Notes: a model not told the origin generated them from the sequence alone. A DNA stretch of 5,764 nucleotides from Flavobacteriaceae bacterium (GCA_016763595.1 JAESTN010000194.1:1-5764); one strand, 5' to 3'; shown: positions 1-5,764, numbered from the stretch's first letter. Made by a program: numbers and translations.

Positions 1-246
1 CGAGATTTGTTCGCTTCCCGCTGCCTGAATTCCTTCAATACTAAAACTTCGTTGCCCTTTTTTAAATTGAGAATAATCAATAGAAATACCATCCATAGAA
101 ATTCTATTAAAAGGCGGAAAATCTCTATCTGCTACAACCTCTTCTTTTAAAATTCTACCAACAGATTGCAAAAACGGAATTTCTTCAACTCCAAAGTCTT
201 GGGCTGAATCTAAAATGGTTTGTAATGCTTGTTCTGTTGAAATCAT
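1..246 (-). CDS. moeA: Molybdopterin molybdenumtransferase MoeA, N-terminal part (cut by window edge)
   Basis: MoeA inserts molybdate into adenylylated molybdopterin in the cytoplasm, the last step of molybdenum cofactor synthesis. Reading the minus strand from the ATG at 246-244 gives 82 uninterrupted residues up to the window edge. The start MISTEQALQTIL and the stretch DRDFPPFNRISMDGI (residues 41-54) match the conserved MoeA N-terminal region, usually written as P-x-F-D/N-x-S-x-MDG. A QAAG segment at 74-77 fits the beginning of domain II, whose sequence runs off the window. The family is about 390-400 residues, so roughly a fifth is visible and the catalytic domain III is not. The gene begins 18 bases after the stop of the ABM-like gene and follows moaA on the same strand, which supports a cofactor operon. 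The identification rests on the motif and on moaA nearby. The start is the first ATG after the upstream stop and gives the expected N-terminus. Confidence 0.9.
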   Translation of the reverse strand, partial: MISTEQALQTILDSAQDFGVEEIPFLQSVGRILKEEVVADRDFPPFNRISMDGISIDYSQFKKGQRSFSIEGIQAAGSEQIS

Positions 247-264
247 TAAATATCTTTTTCTTTT

Positions 265-567
265 CTAATTAACAGATTTAAACTCTCCTATTTTTTCTTC
301 CTTTTTATATAATATTTCAAATTCTGAACTTAATTCGTCATAAATTTTCTGATGCTCTTTCTTAAAAATCTCATACTGCTTTTTCTCAGTCCAAGTATCC
401 GTTAAAAGATAAGTGTCATTTATTTCAATACTCTTTTTTAAAAAGGAGCCTACATAGTTTTTGGAATTCCTAAACAATTTAGTCCATGTTCCGTGGTCCC
501 CGTACTCTTTTTCAAATTTTGGTTGATTTTTCTTTTCAACTACATACTTCCAAACTACTGAATACAT
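265..567 (-). CDS. Small ABM-fold (antibiotic biosynthesis monooxygenase-like) protein, function unknown
   Basis: This encodes a 100-residue soluble protein with no signal peptide or membrane segment. The layout suggests the dimeric alpha/beta-barrel (ABM) superfamily: an initial strand MYSVVWKYVV (1-10), a helix with YGDHGTWTKLFR (22-33), strands around YVGSFL (38-43) and TYLLTDTW (52-59), a helix with many Lys and Glu, and a closing EEKIGEF (90-96). Family members with the pattern YG..G.W..LFR, then D.W, then EE.IG.F are commonly annotated as antibiotic biosynthesis monooxygenase family proteins. Most have no proven activity, and I cannot name a substrate. The gene sits 20 bases after the moaA stop and 18 bases before the moeA start on the same strand, so it is probably co-transcribed with them. 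A role in cofactor synthesis is not shown by the sequence. The fold assignment is by eye and could be checked by a profile search. Confidence 0.75.
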   Translation of the reverse strand: MYSVVWKYVVEKKNQPKFEKEYGDHGTWTKLFRNSKNYVGSFLKKSIEINDTYLLTDTWTEKKQYEIFKKEHQKIYDELSSEFEILYKKEEKIGEFKSVN

Positions 568-587
568 ATTATTTAGCTTAGCACAAA

Positions 588-1580
588 TTAACCTCCTATC
601 GTAGACATACTCTCCGAAACACTACCATTTTTTCGATTTGCTTCTGCTATAAAACCATTTTCTGGTTTGTCTTTCACTAATGATAAAAAGAGTTTTTTCA
701 AATCGTCATTAGATGCTCCATTTCGGATAAAATCTCTTAGATTGAAAACGCCGTCATCAAACAAACAGTTTTTAAACGTTCCGGTTGATGTGATTCTTAT
801 TCGGTTACAATCGCCACAAATAGTTCTGGTAAATGCCGGAATAATCCCAACGGTTCCTTTATGATTTTCTATGGAGAAATTACGTGATGTAGATGATTTT
901 TCCGATTGAATTTTTGTGATGTCAAACGCTGATTTTATCTCATTTAGAATCTTATTATAATTCCAAGATTCCTGCATTTCGCGTTGTCCTTTTCCGTTAA
1001 AAGGCATTTCTTCTATAAACCGAACAGCTATGTCTTTGTCTTTTGTCAACCGAACAAAATCGATGATTTCGTTGGTGTTAATTCCAGATTGAACGACAAC
1101 ATTTAGTTTTAAATTCATGCTGCTTTTTTCTAAAGCTTCCATGGTTTTATAAACTTCGTCAAACGCTTTTCTACGTGTAATCTCATTGAACTTATCAGCC
1201 TGCAAACTGTCAATACTTAAATTGATGTTTTTTACTTTCTGTAACTTTTCAAGCGTTTCAATGTGCTTGTAAATCAGTACACCATTTGTAGTGATATTAA
1301 TATCTTCTAACAAATCATTAAAAGATAACATTTCTAAAAAATCTACAAAACCTTTTCTCACAAATGGTTCTCCACCTGTTAATCTAATTTTAGTAACACC
1401 AAGCTCTGTAAGCACCCGAACAATTCTGTACATTTCTTTATAAGAAAGCAACTCATCTCTTGGAACAATTTCAATTCCATGAGCAGGCATACAATATTGG
1501 CAACGCAAGTTACAACGATCGGTTACTGCTAACCGAACGTAGTTAATTTGTCTCCCAAAACTATCTACCAATCCACTCAT
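588..1580 (-). CDS. moaA: GTP 3',8-cyclase MoaA (molybdenum cofactor synthesis, radical SAM)
   Basis: MoaA converts GTP to (8S)-3',8-cyclo-7,8-dihydro-GTP, which MoaC turns into cyclic pyranopterin monophosphate, the first stage of molybdenum cofactor synthesis. The protein has 330 residues, the usual length. The radical SAM cluster motif is C23-x3-C27-x2-C30 in DRCNLRCQYCMP, followed by LTGGEP (67-72) for SAM binding and ITTNG (96-100). The second 4Fe-4S cluster that binds GTP is carried by C255, C258 and C272 in ICGDCNRIRIT and the downstream NCLF. The arginines of the CNRIRIT stretch are typical of GTP binding. The chain ends in Gly-Gly (329-330), the conserved tail needed for catalysis in this family. 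All hallmark residues are present, so the enzyme should be active. The start MSGLVDSFGR gives the expected N-terminus. It follows the YeeE/YedE genes after 61 bases and leads into the ABM-like gene and moeA. Confidence 0.97.
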   Translation of the reverse strand: MSGLVDSFGRQINYVRLAVTDRCNLRCQYCMPAHGIEIVPRDELLSYKEMYRIVRVLTELGVTKIRLTGGEPFVRKGFVDFLEMLSFNDLLEDINITTNGVLIYKHIETLEKLQKVKNINLSIDSLQADKFNEITRRKAFDEVYKTMEALEKSSMNLKLNVVVQSGINTNEIIDFVRLTKDKDIAVRFIEEMPFNGKGQREMQESWNYNKILNEIKSAFDITKIQSEKSSTSRNFSIENHKGTVGIIPAFTRTICGDCNRIRITSTGTFKNCLFDDGVFNLRDFIRNGASNDDLKKLFLSLVKDKPENGFIAEANRKNGSVSESMSTIGG

Positions 1581-1590
1581 AATATATATA

Positions 1591-1623
1591 CAAAAATTAC
1601 ACGCCTTTCATTACCGATACCAA
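1591..1623 (-). promoter_or_regulatory. Possible promoter for moaA-ABM-moeA
   Basis: On the minus strand a TTG (1623-1621) is followed after 21 bases by TAATTTTTG (1599-1591). This resembles the Bacteroidota TTG/TAnnTTTG promoter but with one extra T in the -7 box. It lies only 10 bases from the moaA ATG, so the leader would be a few bases long. The match may be chance in AT-rich DNA. No terminator hairpin separates moaA from the transporter genes, so read-through from upstream is an alternative. Confidence 0.3.
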
Positions 1624-1641
1624 CAACTACCTAATTAGACG

Positions 1642-2055
1642 TTAATGAGGCAATTTCTTACTTAATAACCCGTAAATAAAAGCACCTAAGGTGGCTCCTA
1701 AAAGCACAATTAAAATGGCTGTAATTCCGTGGCCAATTAATACAAACATTGGCCCAGGACAAGCCCCTGCTAATGCCCAGCCTAATCCAAAGATTGTTCC
1801 TCCAACTAATGTTCTTATCAATCCTTTTTTCTTTTCTTTTGTGATGATGTTTTCACCCTTAAAGTTTTTTATGCTTCCGCTTTTAAATAACTGCATAAAT
1901 GCCATTGATACAACAACTGCACTTCCTATAATTCCAAACATATGGAATGATTGAAACTTAAACATTTCGTAAATTCTATACCAAGAAACTACTTCTGACT
2001 TACTAAGTATTATTCCGAATAATACTCCGATAACTAAAAATTTAATATTCTTCAT
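1642..2055 (-). CDS. YeeE/YedE family (DUF6691-like) membrane protein, second half of a split sulfur-compound transporter
   Basis: This is a 137-residue inner-membrane protein. It has hydrophobic segments near residues 5-20, 38-57, 83-98 and 108-132, and a short basic tail. The key motif is GWALAGACPGPMFVLIGHG (92-110), with a single conserved Cys at 99, matching the GACPG motif of the YeeE/YedE family. In the characterised full-length member TsuA, conserved cysteines inside the pore relay thiosulfate across the membrane. Members with about 140 residues occur next to a longer half, as here: the upstream gene stops 3 bases before this ATG, so the two are almost certainly translated together and form one transporter. 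The substrate is probably thiosulfate or another reduced sulfur species, by family only. A central charged loop (residues 58-80, rich in Lys) probably faces the cytoplasm. Moco genes follow downstream on the same strand. Confidence 0.88.
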   Translation of the reverse strand: MKNIKFLVIGVLFGIILSKSEVVSWYRIYEMFKFQSFHMFGIIGSAVVVSMAFMQLFKSGSIKNFKGENIITKEKKKGLIRTLVGGTIFGLGWALAGACPGPMFVLIGHGITAILIVLLGATLGAFIYGLLSKKLPH

Positions 2056-2058
2056 AAC

Positions 2059-2616
2059 TTAAAAGATTATAGGAATTATATACCATGTCATTAACAAACC
2101 ACCTGCAAAAAAACCAATTACGGCTAATAACGATGGCAACTGTAAACTACTCAATCCCGTAATTGCATGACCAGAAGTACATCCACCTGCATAACGTGCT
2201 CCGAAGCCTACCATAAATCCAGCGCCTATTAATATGGCGAATCCTTTTAGAGATAAAATATTTTCAGTAGCAAAAATTTCTGAAGGAACGTAGGATTGTC
2301 CTGCGTTTGCAAATCCTAATTCTGCTAATTCAGAAACCGTTTCTGGGTTCAATGCAATTGGGTCTCCAGACATTAAATAGTGAGAAGAAATATAGCCTCC
2401 AGCTATAATCCCCACTACAAATAACAAACTCCAGGTTTGCGTTTTCCAGTCTTTTTTAAAGTAATCCGAAACCTTACCCGCACCACCAATGGTACAAAAG
2501 GTTTCTAAGTTTGATGATACTCCGAAACCACGTCCAAAGTAATTCAATAATAATAGCACAATTGCTATCATAGGGCCGGCAACATACCACGCCCAAGGTT
2601 GAGAGATAAATTCCAT
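2059..2616 (-). CDS. YeeE/YedE family membrane protein, first half of a split sulfur-compound transporter
   Basis: This is a 185-residue polytopic membrane protein with hydrophobic segments near residues 10-28, 62-82, 125-142 and 160-182. The family signature GARYAGGCTSGHAITG (139-154) contains Cys146, and a second cysteine lies at 41 in the stretch NLETFCTIGGAG. These correspond in type to the pore cysteines of YeeE/TsuA thiosulfate transporters. A less hydrophobic region (83-121), rich in Glu, Pro and Asn, probably forms a loop outside the membrane core. The ATG lies 5 bases after the waaA stop, and the second-half gene begins 3 bases after its own stop, so waaA and both halves look like one transcription unit. 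In other Bacteroidota such pairs often sit with rhodanese or persulfide dioxygenase genes, and neither is in this window. The family call is firm and the substrate is inferred. Confidence 0.9.
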   Translation of the reverse strand: MEFISQPWAWYVAGPMIAIVLLLLNYFGRGFGVSSNLETFCTIGGAGKVSDYFKKDWKTQTWSLLFVVGIIAGGYISSHYLMSGDPIALNPETVSELAELGFANAGQSYVPSEIFATENILSLKGFAILIGAGFMVGFGARYAGGCTSGHAITGLSSLQLPSLLAVIGFFAGGLLMTWYIIPIIF

Positions 2617-2621
2617 ATTAT

Positions 2622-3863
2622 TTATTTTAGTTGACTATTTATATATTTCATGGTTGCTTTTGTAGCACCAATATTTTCTTTGATAAAATCGGTGTTAATT
2701 TGTCCGAGTTGCTTTCTGTAATTTTCATTTTCTTTTAGCCTTGTAAAAATAGCTGAAAATTCGTTCTGATTTGCAATTACTTTACACCCATTTAAAGCCA
2801 CTAAATCTACGACTTCCTTATACTTTTTATACTGAGGTCCAATTACAATTGGCACCCCAAAAGTAGCAGGTTCTAAAATATTATGCACCCCGTTTTTTGT
2901 CAATCCACCACCAACATAAGCTGCATCAGCGATCGAATATATTTTGGTTAATATTCCGATAGTATCTACAATAAACACCTCAAATTCTGAAAGTACTTTT
3001 CCTCCTTTTTCTGAATATAAAACCGTTTTCTTAGAAATTGCTTTTTTTAACGAAAAAATAGCATTGGCATTCATATTATGTGGAGCAATGATAAATTTCT
3101 CTTCTTTAGAAGTTGAATTATTAATGTAATTCACAAGCAACTCCTCGTCTTCTTTCCAAGTACTCCCTGCTACAACTGTGTATTGTTTGTTCTTAAATTC
3201 TGAGATATAATCTAAGGCATTATCTTGTTGCAAGATTTCATACACCCTATCAAAACGCGTATCTCCACTAATGGTTACATGCTCTTGATTGATAGAATTC
3301 AATAAGTCTTTAGATATTTTGTCTTGTACAAAGAAGTGATCAAAAGCGTTGAGTGATTTCCTCATAAACCCTCCAAATGCGGTAAAGAAAATTTGTTTTT
3401 TTCTAAAAATCCCCGAAACTAATATTGTTGGAATATTTCTTTGCTGTAGTCCTTTTAAATAATTAGGCCAGAACTCATATTTAATGAATACTGCCATGGT
3501 TGGATTCACAGCATCTAGAAATTGTTTCACATTTTTTTTAGAATCCATTGGTAAGTAACAAACCACATCTGCTAGCTGGTAGTCTTTACGAACTTCATAG
3601 CCTGAAGGAGAAAAAAAAGTGAGCAGTATTTTATGTAATGGGAATTCTTGCTTTAATCGTTCGATAATTGGCCTACCTTGCTCAAACTCTCCTAAAGAAG
3701 CTGCATGAAACCAAACTATTTTATCATCAGCATTAAAAACGGAAAGTTTCTCAAAAGTAGCTGCTCTTCCAGCAACAAATAATTTTATTTTTTTATTGAA
3801 CAGCGCTACAATGGACAAGAAAAAAGTCGTAATTATTACAATACAATTATAGAGTATACTCAT
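2622..3863 (-). CDS. waaA: 3-deoxy-D-manno-octulosonic acid (Kdo) transferase WaaA/KdtA
   Basis: WaaA transfers Kdo from CMP-Kdo to the lipid A precursor at the inner face of the inner membrane, beginning the lipopolysaccharide core. I place the start at the ATG at 3863-3861, giving 413 residues. From there an N-terminal membrane anchor (residues 2-22) is followed by FNKKIKLFVAGR, as expected for the family. Conserved parts are HAASLGEFEQGRP (53-65) with the catalytic-type Glu, KYEFWPN (128-134), AGSTWKEDE (232-240), APHNMN (260-265) and the sugar-nucleotide site GGGLTKNGVHNILEP (318-332) followed by FGVPIVIGP. The reading frame stays open for 23 more codons, to an ATG at 3932, but that extension adds unconserved residues in front of the anchor and begins at the edge of the rpmA terminator. 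I therefore reject it. Whether one or two Kdo units are added cannot be told. The downstream transporter gene is 5 bases away. Confidence 0.94.
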   Translation of the reverse strand: MSILYNCIVIITTFFLSIVALFNKKIKLFVAGRAATFEKLSVFNADDKIVWFHAASLGEFEQGRPIIERLKQEFPLHKILLTFFSPSGYEVRKDYQLADVVCYLPMDSKKNVKQFLDAVNPTMAVFIKYEFWPNYLKGLQQRNIPTILVSGIFRKKQIFFTAFGGFMRKSLNAFDHFFVQDKISKDLLNSINQEHVTISGDTRFDRVYEILQQDNALDYISEFKNKQYTVVAGSTWKEDEELLVNYINNSTSKEEKFIIAPHNMNANAIFSLKKAISKKTVLYSEKGGKVLSEFEVFIVDTIGILTKIYSIADAAYVGGGLTKNGVHNILEPATFGVPIVIGPQYKKYKEVVDLVALNGCKVIANQNEFSAIFTRLKENENYRKQLGQINTDFIKENIGATKATMKYINSQLK

Positions 3864-3932
3864 GGATTGTAAATGTACAAAATAGAAGTACAATAGCATT
3901 TCTATATTGAAATAACCGCAATAAAACGGCAT

Positions 3933-3966
3933 AAAAAAACTCCCAAACTTGCGTTTGGGAGTTTTT
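3933..3966 (-). terminator. Intrinsic terminator of the rplU-rpmA operon
   Basis: A perfect 9-bp stem (CTCCCAAAC at 3940-3948 with GTTTGGGAG at 3953-3961) encloses a 4-base loop and is flanked by an A run at 3933-3939 and a T run at 3962-3966. On the minus strand it reads as a GC-containing hairpin followed by seven T, starting about 18 bases after the rpmA stop. The A and T flanks can extend the stem by about 5 pairs. It could also work on the plus strand, but no plus-strand gene ends here. Confidence 0.95.
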
Positions 3967-3984
3967 AATTATATTTCTGAGGTC

Positions 3985-4245
3985 TTAAACTTCGAAAGGC
4001 TCAATAGATACATAAGATCTATTGTTTCTTTTCTTGCGAAATTGTACAACACCATCTACTCTAGCATGTAATGTATGGTCTTTTCCCATATATACATTCT
4101 CTCCTGGATTATGTGTTGTTCCTCTTTGGCGTACGATAATGTTCCCTGCAATTGCAGCTTGACCACCAAATATTTTTACTCCTAGACGTTTCGATTCTGA
4201 TTCTCTACCATTCTTCGAACTACCTACTCCTTTTTTATGTGCCAT
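3985..4245 (-). CDS. rpmA: Large ribosomal subunit protein bL27
   Basis: bL27 is a small basic protein of the 50S subunit whose N-terminal tail reaches towards the peptidyl transferase centre and contacts tRNA. The 86 residues match the usual length and sequence: [29 protein letters not shown] at the N-terminus, then [23 protein letters not shown] (39-61) and a basic FRKKRNN stretch. The chain begins directly with the mature AHKKG type tail. There is no cleavable extension of the kind processed by the Prp protease in Firmicutes, and no prp-like gene lies between rplU and rpmA. It follows rplU after 26 bases in the classical L21-L27 order and is closed by the terminator at 3933-3966. Confidence 0.99.
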   Translation of the reverse strand: MAHKKGVGSSKNGRESESKRLGVKIFGGQAAIAGNIIVRQRGTTHNPGENVYMGKDHTLHARVDGVVQFRKKRNNRSYVSIEPFEV

Positions 4246-4271
4246 GATTGTATGGTTTTAAAGTTGGTTTC

Positions 4272-4775
4272 TTATTTTGTTAATGCTTCAATTAATTCAG
4301 CTTTCTTCAAAGAAGTATATCCAGAGATACCTTGCTCTTTAGCAGCTGCTTTTAATTCTGCAACAGTCATTGAACTAAAATCAACAGAAGTTGATTCTTT
4401 TACCTCAGCCTTAGGAGCTGCTTCCTTTTTAGGAGCTGCTTTTTTTGCTGTCTTATTTTCACCTGCAGCACCAATAGATTCAATTTGAATCTCTGTTAAA
4501 TACTGACGGCGTCCATTTTTCTTTTTGTAACCTTTTCTACGTTTTTTCTTAAAAACGATTACTTTATCACCTTTAAGGTGACCTAAAATCTTAGCCGTTA
4601 CTTCGACTGCTTCTATAGCTGGGGCGCCAATAGTTACATTTCCTTTGTCTTCAGTTAAAAGAACGTTATCAAAAGTTACTTTTGATCCTTCTTCTCCCTG
4701 TAAACGGTGAACGTATACTTTTTGGTCTTTTACTACTTTAAACTGTTGCCCTGCTATCTCTACGATTGCGTACAT
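4272..4775 (-). CDS. rplU: Large ribosomal subunit protein bL21 with C-terminal Rho-N/SAP-like extension
   Basis: bL21 binds 23S rRNA in the 50S subunit. Residues 1-102 are a complete bL21 core: MYAIVEIAGQQFKV at the start, FDNVLL (35-40), the basic loop FKKKRRKGYKKKNGRRQ (75-91) and the closing LTEIQIESI. At 167 residues the protein is about 65 longer than the common bacterial form. The extra part is an Ala/Lys/Glu/Pro-rich, probably disordered linker (103-134) and a compact domain (135-167) with two predicted helices, MTVAELKAAAKEQGI and SLKKAELIEAL, joined by a GYT turn. This pattern resembles the Rho termination factor N-terminal and SAP/HeH folds, which often bind nucleic acid. Extended bL21 forms are, as far as I recall, found in other Bacteroidota. 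What the tail does is unknown to me. The gene is first in the rplU-rpmA operon, with a promoter about 60 bases upstream. Confidence 0.98.
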   Translation of the reverse strand: MYAIVEIAGQQFKVVKDQKVYVHRLQGEEGSKVTFDNVLLTEDKGNVTIGAPAIEAVEVTAKILGHLKGDKVIVFKKKRRKGYKKKNGRRQYLTEIQIESIGAAGENKTAKKAAPKKEAAPKAEVKESTSVDFSSMTVAELKAAAKEQGISGYTSLKKAELIEALTK

Positions 4776-4834
4776 ACTATTAGTTTTGCGTATTTATACT
4801 TAATTATCACACTTTCCTAGTGAAAATGCGGGTG

Positions 4835-4865
4835 CAAATATACATTTTTATTTATAAAATACCAA
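4835..4865 (-). promoter_or_regulatory. Bacteroidota-type promoter of rplU-rpmA
   Basis: On the minus strand a TTG (4865-4863) is separated by 20 bases from TATATTTG (4842-4835), an exact match to the -7 consensus TAnnTTTG used by the primary sigma factor of Bacteroidota, with a spacing in the normal range. Transcription would start near 4828, giving a leader of roughly 50 bases before the rplU ATG at 4775. Confidence 0.78.
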
Positions 4866-4924
4866 CACTTGTTCTCATATCATTTTTATTCTTATTTTTA
4901 TCATCCCTAACCTATAAAAATAAA

Positions 4925-4952
4925 TTGCAAATAGATGTAACACTATAGGTTG
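4925..4952 (+). promoter_or_regulatory. Weak candidate promoter for the M16 peptidase gene
   Basis: On the plus strand TTG (4925-4927), 18 bases, then TAGGTTG (4946-4952) resembles the Bacteroidota promoter, but the -7 box lacks one T of TAnnTTTG. The upstream stretch 4881-4920 is rich in A and T runs. No better match lies within 140 bases of the start. The -7 box overlaps the inverted repeat at 4931-4971. Confidence 0.3.
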
Positions 4953-4971
4953 TACAACGTCAAACATCTAT
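4931..4971. repeat. Nested inverted repeat upstream of the M16 peptidase gene
   Basis: ATAGATGT (4931-4938) and its exact reverse complement ACATCTAT (4964-4971) flank 25 bases, inside which lies the perfect 10-base palindrome GTTGTACAAC (4949-4958). The centres of the two repeats are about 2.5 bases apart. The element ends 28 bases before the ATG at 5000. It may be an operator, a hairpin in the leader, or chance in AT-rich DNA. Confidence 0.6.
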
Positions 4972-4999
4972 AAAACTATTAATTACTAAATAAAAACCA

Positions 5000-5764
5000 A
5001 TGAAAAAAAGTATCCTAACTTTAGCTTTGTTCTTATTTGCTTTCGCAAATACGCAAGCACAGAAAGTTGAGTTTGAAGAGTATACCTTAAAAAACGGCTT
5101 ACATGTAATTTTGCATCAAGACAATACAGCACCTGTTATAACCACTGCAGTAATGTATCATGTTGGAGCAAAAGATGAACAACCAAACAGAACAGGTATG
5201 GCACATTTTTTTGAACATTTATTGTTTGAAGGAACTAAAAATATAAAAAAAGGAGAATGGTTTAAAATCGTATCTTCTAATGGAGGTAACAACAACGCAA
5301 ACACAACAGACGATAGAACTTATTATTACGAAGTTTTCCCTTCTAACAACTTAAAGTTAGGGTTATGGATGGAATCTGAACGTATGTTACACCCTGTAAT
5401 TAACCAAGGAGGAGTTGATACTCAAAATGAAGTTGTAAAAGAAGAAAAAAGACTGCGCGTAGACAGTCAACCTTATGGAGGTTTTTTAGCAAATGTTAAA
5501 AAACACCTATTTACCAAGCATCCTTACAAAGGGACAACTATTGGTAAGATGAAACATTTAGACGATGCTACCCTAGAAGAGTTTAGAGCTTTTAATAAAA
5601 AATTCTATGTTCCTAACAATGCAACCCTTGTAGTTGCTGGTGACATTAATAAATCTGAAACAAAAAAATTAATTAAAGACTATTTTGGATCAATTCCAAG
5701 AGGAAAAGATATTGAAAGAAATTTCATAAAAGAGGACCCAATTACAACACAAATCAAAGCCAAA
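5000..5764 (+). CDS. Exported M16 (insulinase/pitrilysin-type) zinc peptidase, N-terminal part (cut by window edge)
   Basis: 255 codons run open to the window edge. The product begins with a signal peptide (MKKSILTLALFLFAFANTQA, probable cleavage before Q21), so it acts in the periplasm or at the envelope. An M16 catalytic domain follows: the inverted zinc motif HFFEH (69-73) gives His69 and His73 as metal ligands and Glu72 as catalytic base, and Glu149 in VVKEEKR, 76 residues downstream, fits the third ligand. NNNANTTDDRTYYYEVFP (97-114) is the conserved substrate-edge strand region, and FYVPNNATLVVAGDI (202-216) closes the first repeat. The start is set by an in-frame TAA at 4991-4993 and by the signal peptide. 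There is no Shine-Dalgarno sequence, only an A-rich stretch. In Flavobacteriaceae such genes are often about 440 codons long and followed by a second M16 gene, which would lie outside this window. The substrate is unknown. It is transcribed away from rplU. Confidence 0.95.
   Translation, partial: MKKSILTLALFLFAFANTQAQKVEFEEYTLKNGLHVILHQDNTAPVITTAVMYHVGAKDEQPNRTGMAHFFEHLLFEGTKNIKKGEWFKIVSSNGGNNNANTTDDRTYYYEVFPSNNLKLGLWMESERMLHPVINQGGVDTQNEVVKEEKRLRVDSQPYGGFLANVKKHLFTKHPYKGTTIGKMKHLDDATLEEFRAFNKKFYVPNNATLVVAGDINKSETKKLIKDYFGSIPRGKDIERNFIKEDPITTQIKAK

Noticed and set aside
667..864. Plus-strand open frame of 65 codons
   Set aside because: It lies wholly inside moaA on the opposite strand, and its product looks like no family I know. 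moaA has all its motifs.
1631..1638. CTAATTAG palindrome in the gap between the transporter genes and moaA
   Set aside because: An eight-base AT-rich palindrome is expected by chance and is not followed by a T run, so it is neither a terminator nor a supported operator.
1691..1954. Plus-strand open frame of 87 codons
   Set aside because: It is antisense to the YeeE/YedE second-half gene, with a Pro/Asn-rich product that mirrors the hydrophobic codons of the real gene.
2944..3129. Plus-strand open frame of 61 codons
   Set aside because: It is antisense inside waaA, with no recognisable motif.
3864..3931. Promoter for waaA
   Set aside because: TATTTTG and TACATTTA boxes can be found on the minus strand, but neither has a TTG at 17-23 bases upstream, so no specific site is called.
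4237..4488. Plus-strand open frame of 83 codons
   Set aside because: It is antisense to the rplU tail and the rplU-rpmA gap. The Ala/Phe-rich product comes from the Lys/Ala linker codons read backwards.
4781..4788. TAGTTTTG on the plus strand, an exact TAnnTTTG box
   Set aside because: No TTG lies at the right distance upstream (the nearest are 12 and 32 bases away), and it would give the peptidase gene a leader of about 200 bases.
4810..4822. CACT/AGTG inverted repeat in the rplU leader, considered as an L21 autoregulatory RNA
   Set aside because: Only four pairs with a five-base loop and no further extension. Too weak to call a ribosomal-protein leader without comparative evidence.

Overview
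The window is an AT-rich chromosomal segment that most likely comes from a member of the phylum Bacteroidota, probably Flavobacteriaceae. The reasons are the codon use, A-rich starts without Shine-Dalgarno sequences, a -33/-7 promoter of the Bacteroidota type (TTG, 20 bases, TATATTTG) in front of rplU, and the flavobacterial look of the proteins. The taxon is inferred from reading, not from a search. Nine protein genes are supported. Eight lie on the minus strand and one on the plus strand, and both window edges cut a gene.

Reading the minus strand from right to left, the first unit is rplU-rpmA (ribosomal proteins L21 and L27). It starts from a clear promoter at 4835-4865 and ends in a strong intrinsic terminator at 3933-3966. 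L21 carries a basic Ala/Lys linker and a small helix-extended-loop-helix domain like the Rho N-terminal/SAP fold behind the normal core.

Downstream of the terminator, waaA (Kdo transferase, lipid A core) is followed after 5 bases by two genes for the halves of a YeeE/YedE sulfur-compound transporter, 3 bases apart. After a 61-base gap come moaA, a small ABM-fold protein and moeA (cut by the left edge), with gaps of 20 and 18 bases. MoaA and MoeA act at the first and last steps of molybdenum cofactor synthesis. The transporter may bring in thiosulfate or a related sulfur species, and sulfur is needed for the dithiolene of the cofactor, so the grouping makes sense but the link is inference.

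On the right, a divergent plus-strand gene encodes an exported M16 (insulinase-type) zinc peptidase with an intact HFFEH site, cut by the right edge. The intergenic region from 4776 to 4999 holds the rplU promoter and, in front of the peptidase gene, a nested inverted repeat that nothing else explains.

I see no mobile element, CRISPR array, tRNA, rRNA or defence system. This is largely a housekeeping region. The points most worth a second look are the L21 tail, the ABM protein between two cofactor genes, the split sulfur transporter beside the cofactor genes, and the inverted repeat before the peptidase.
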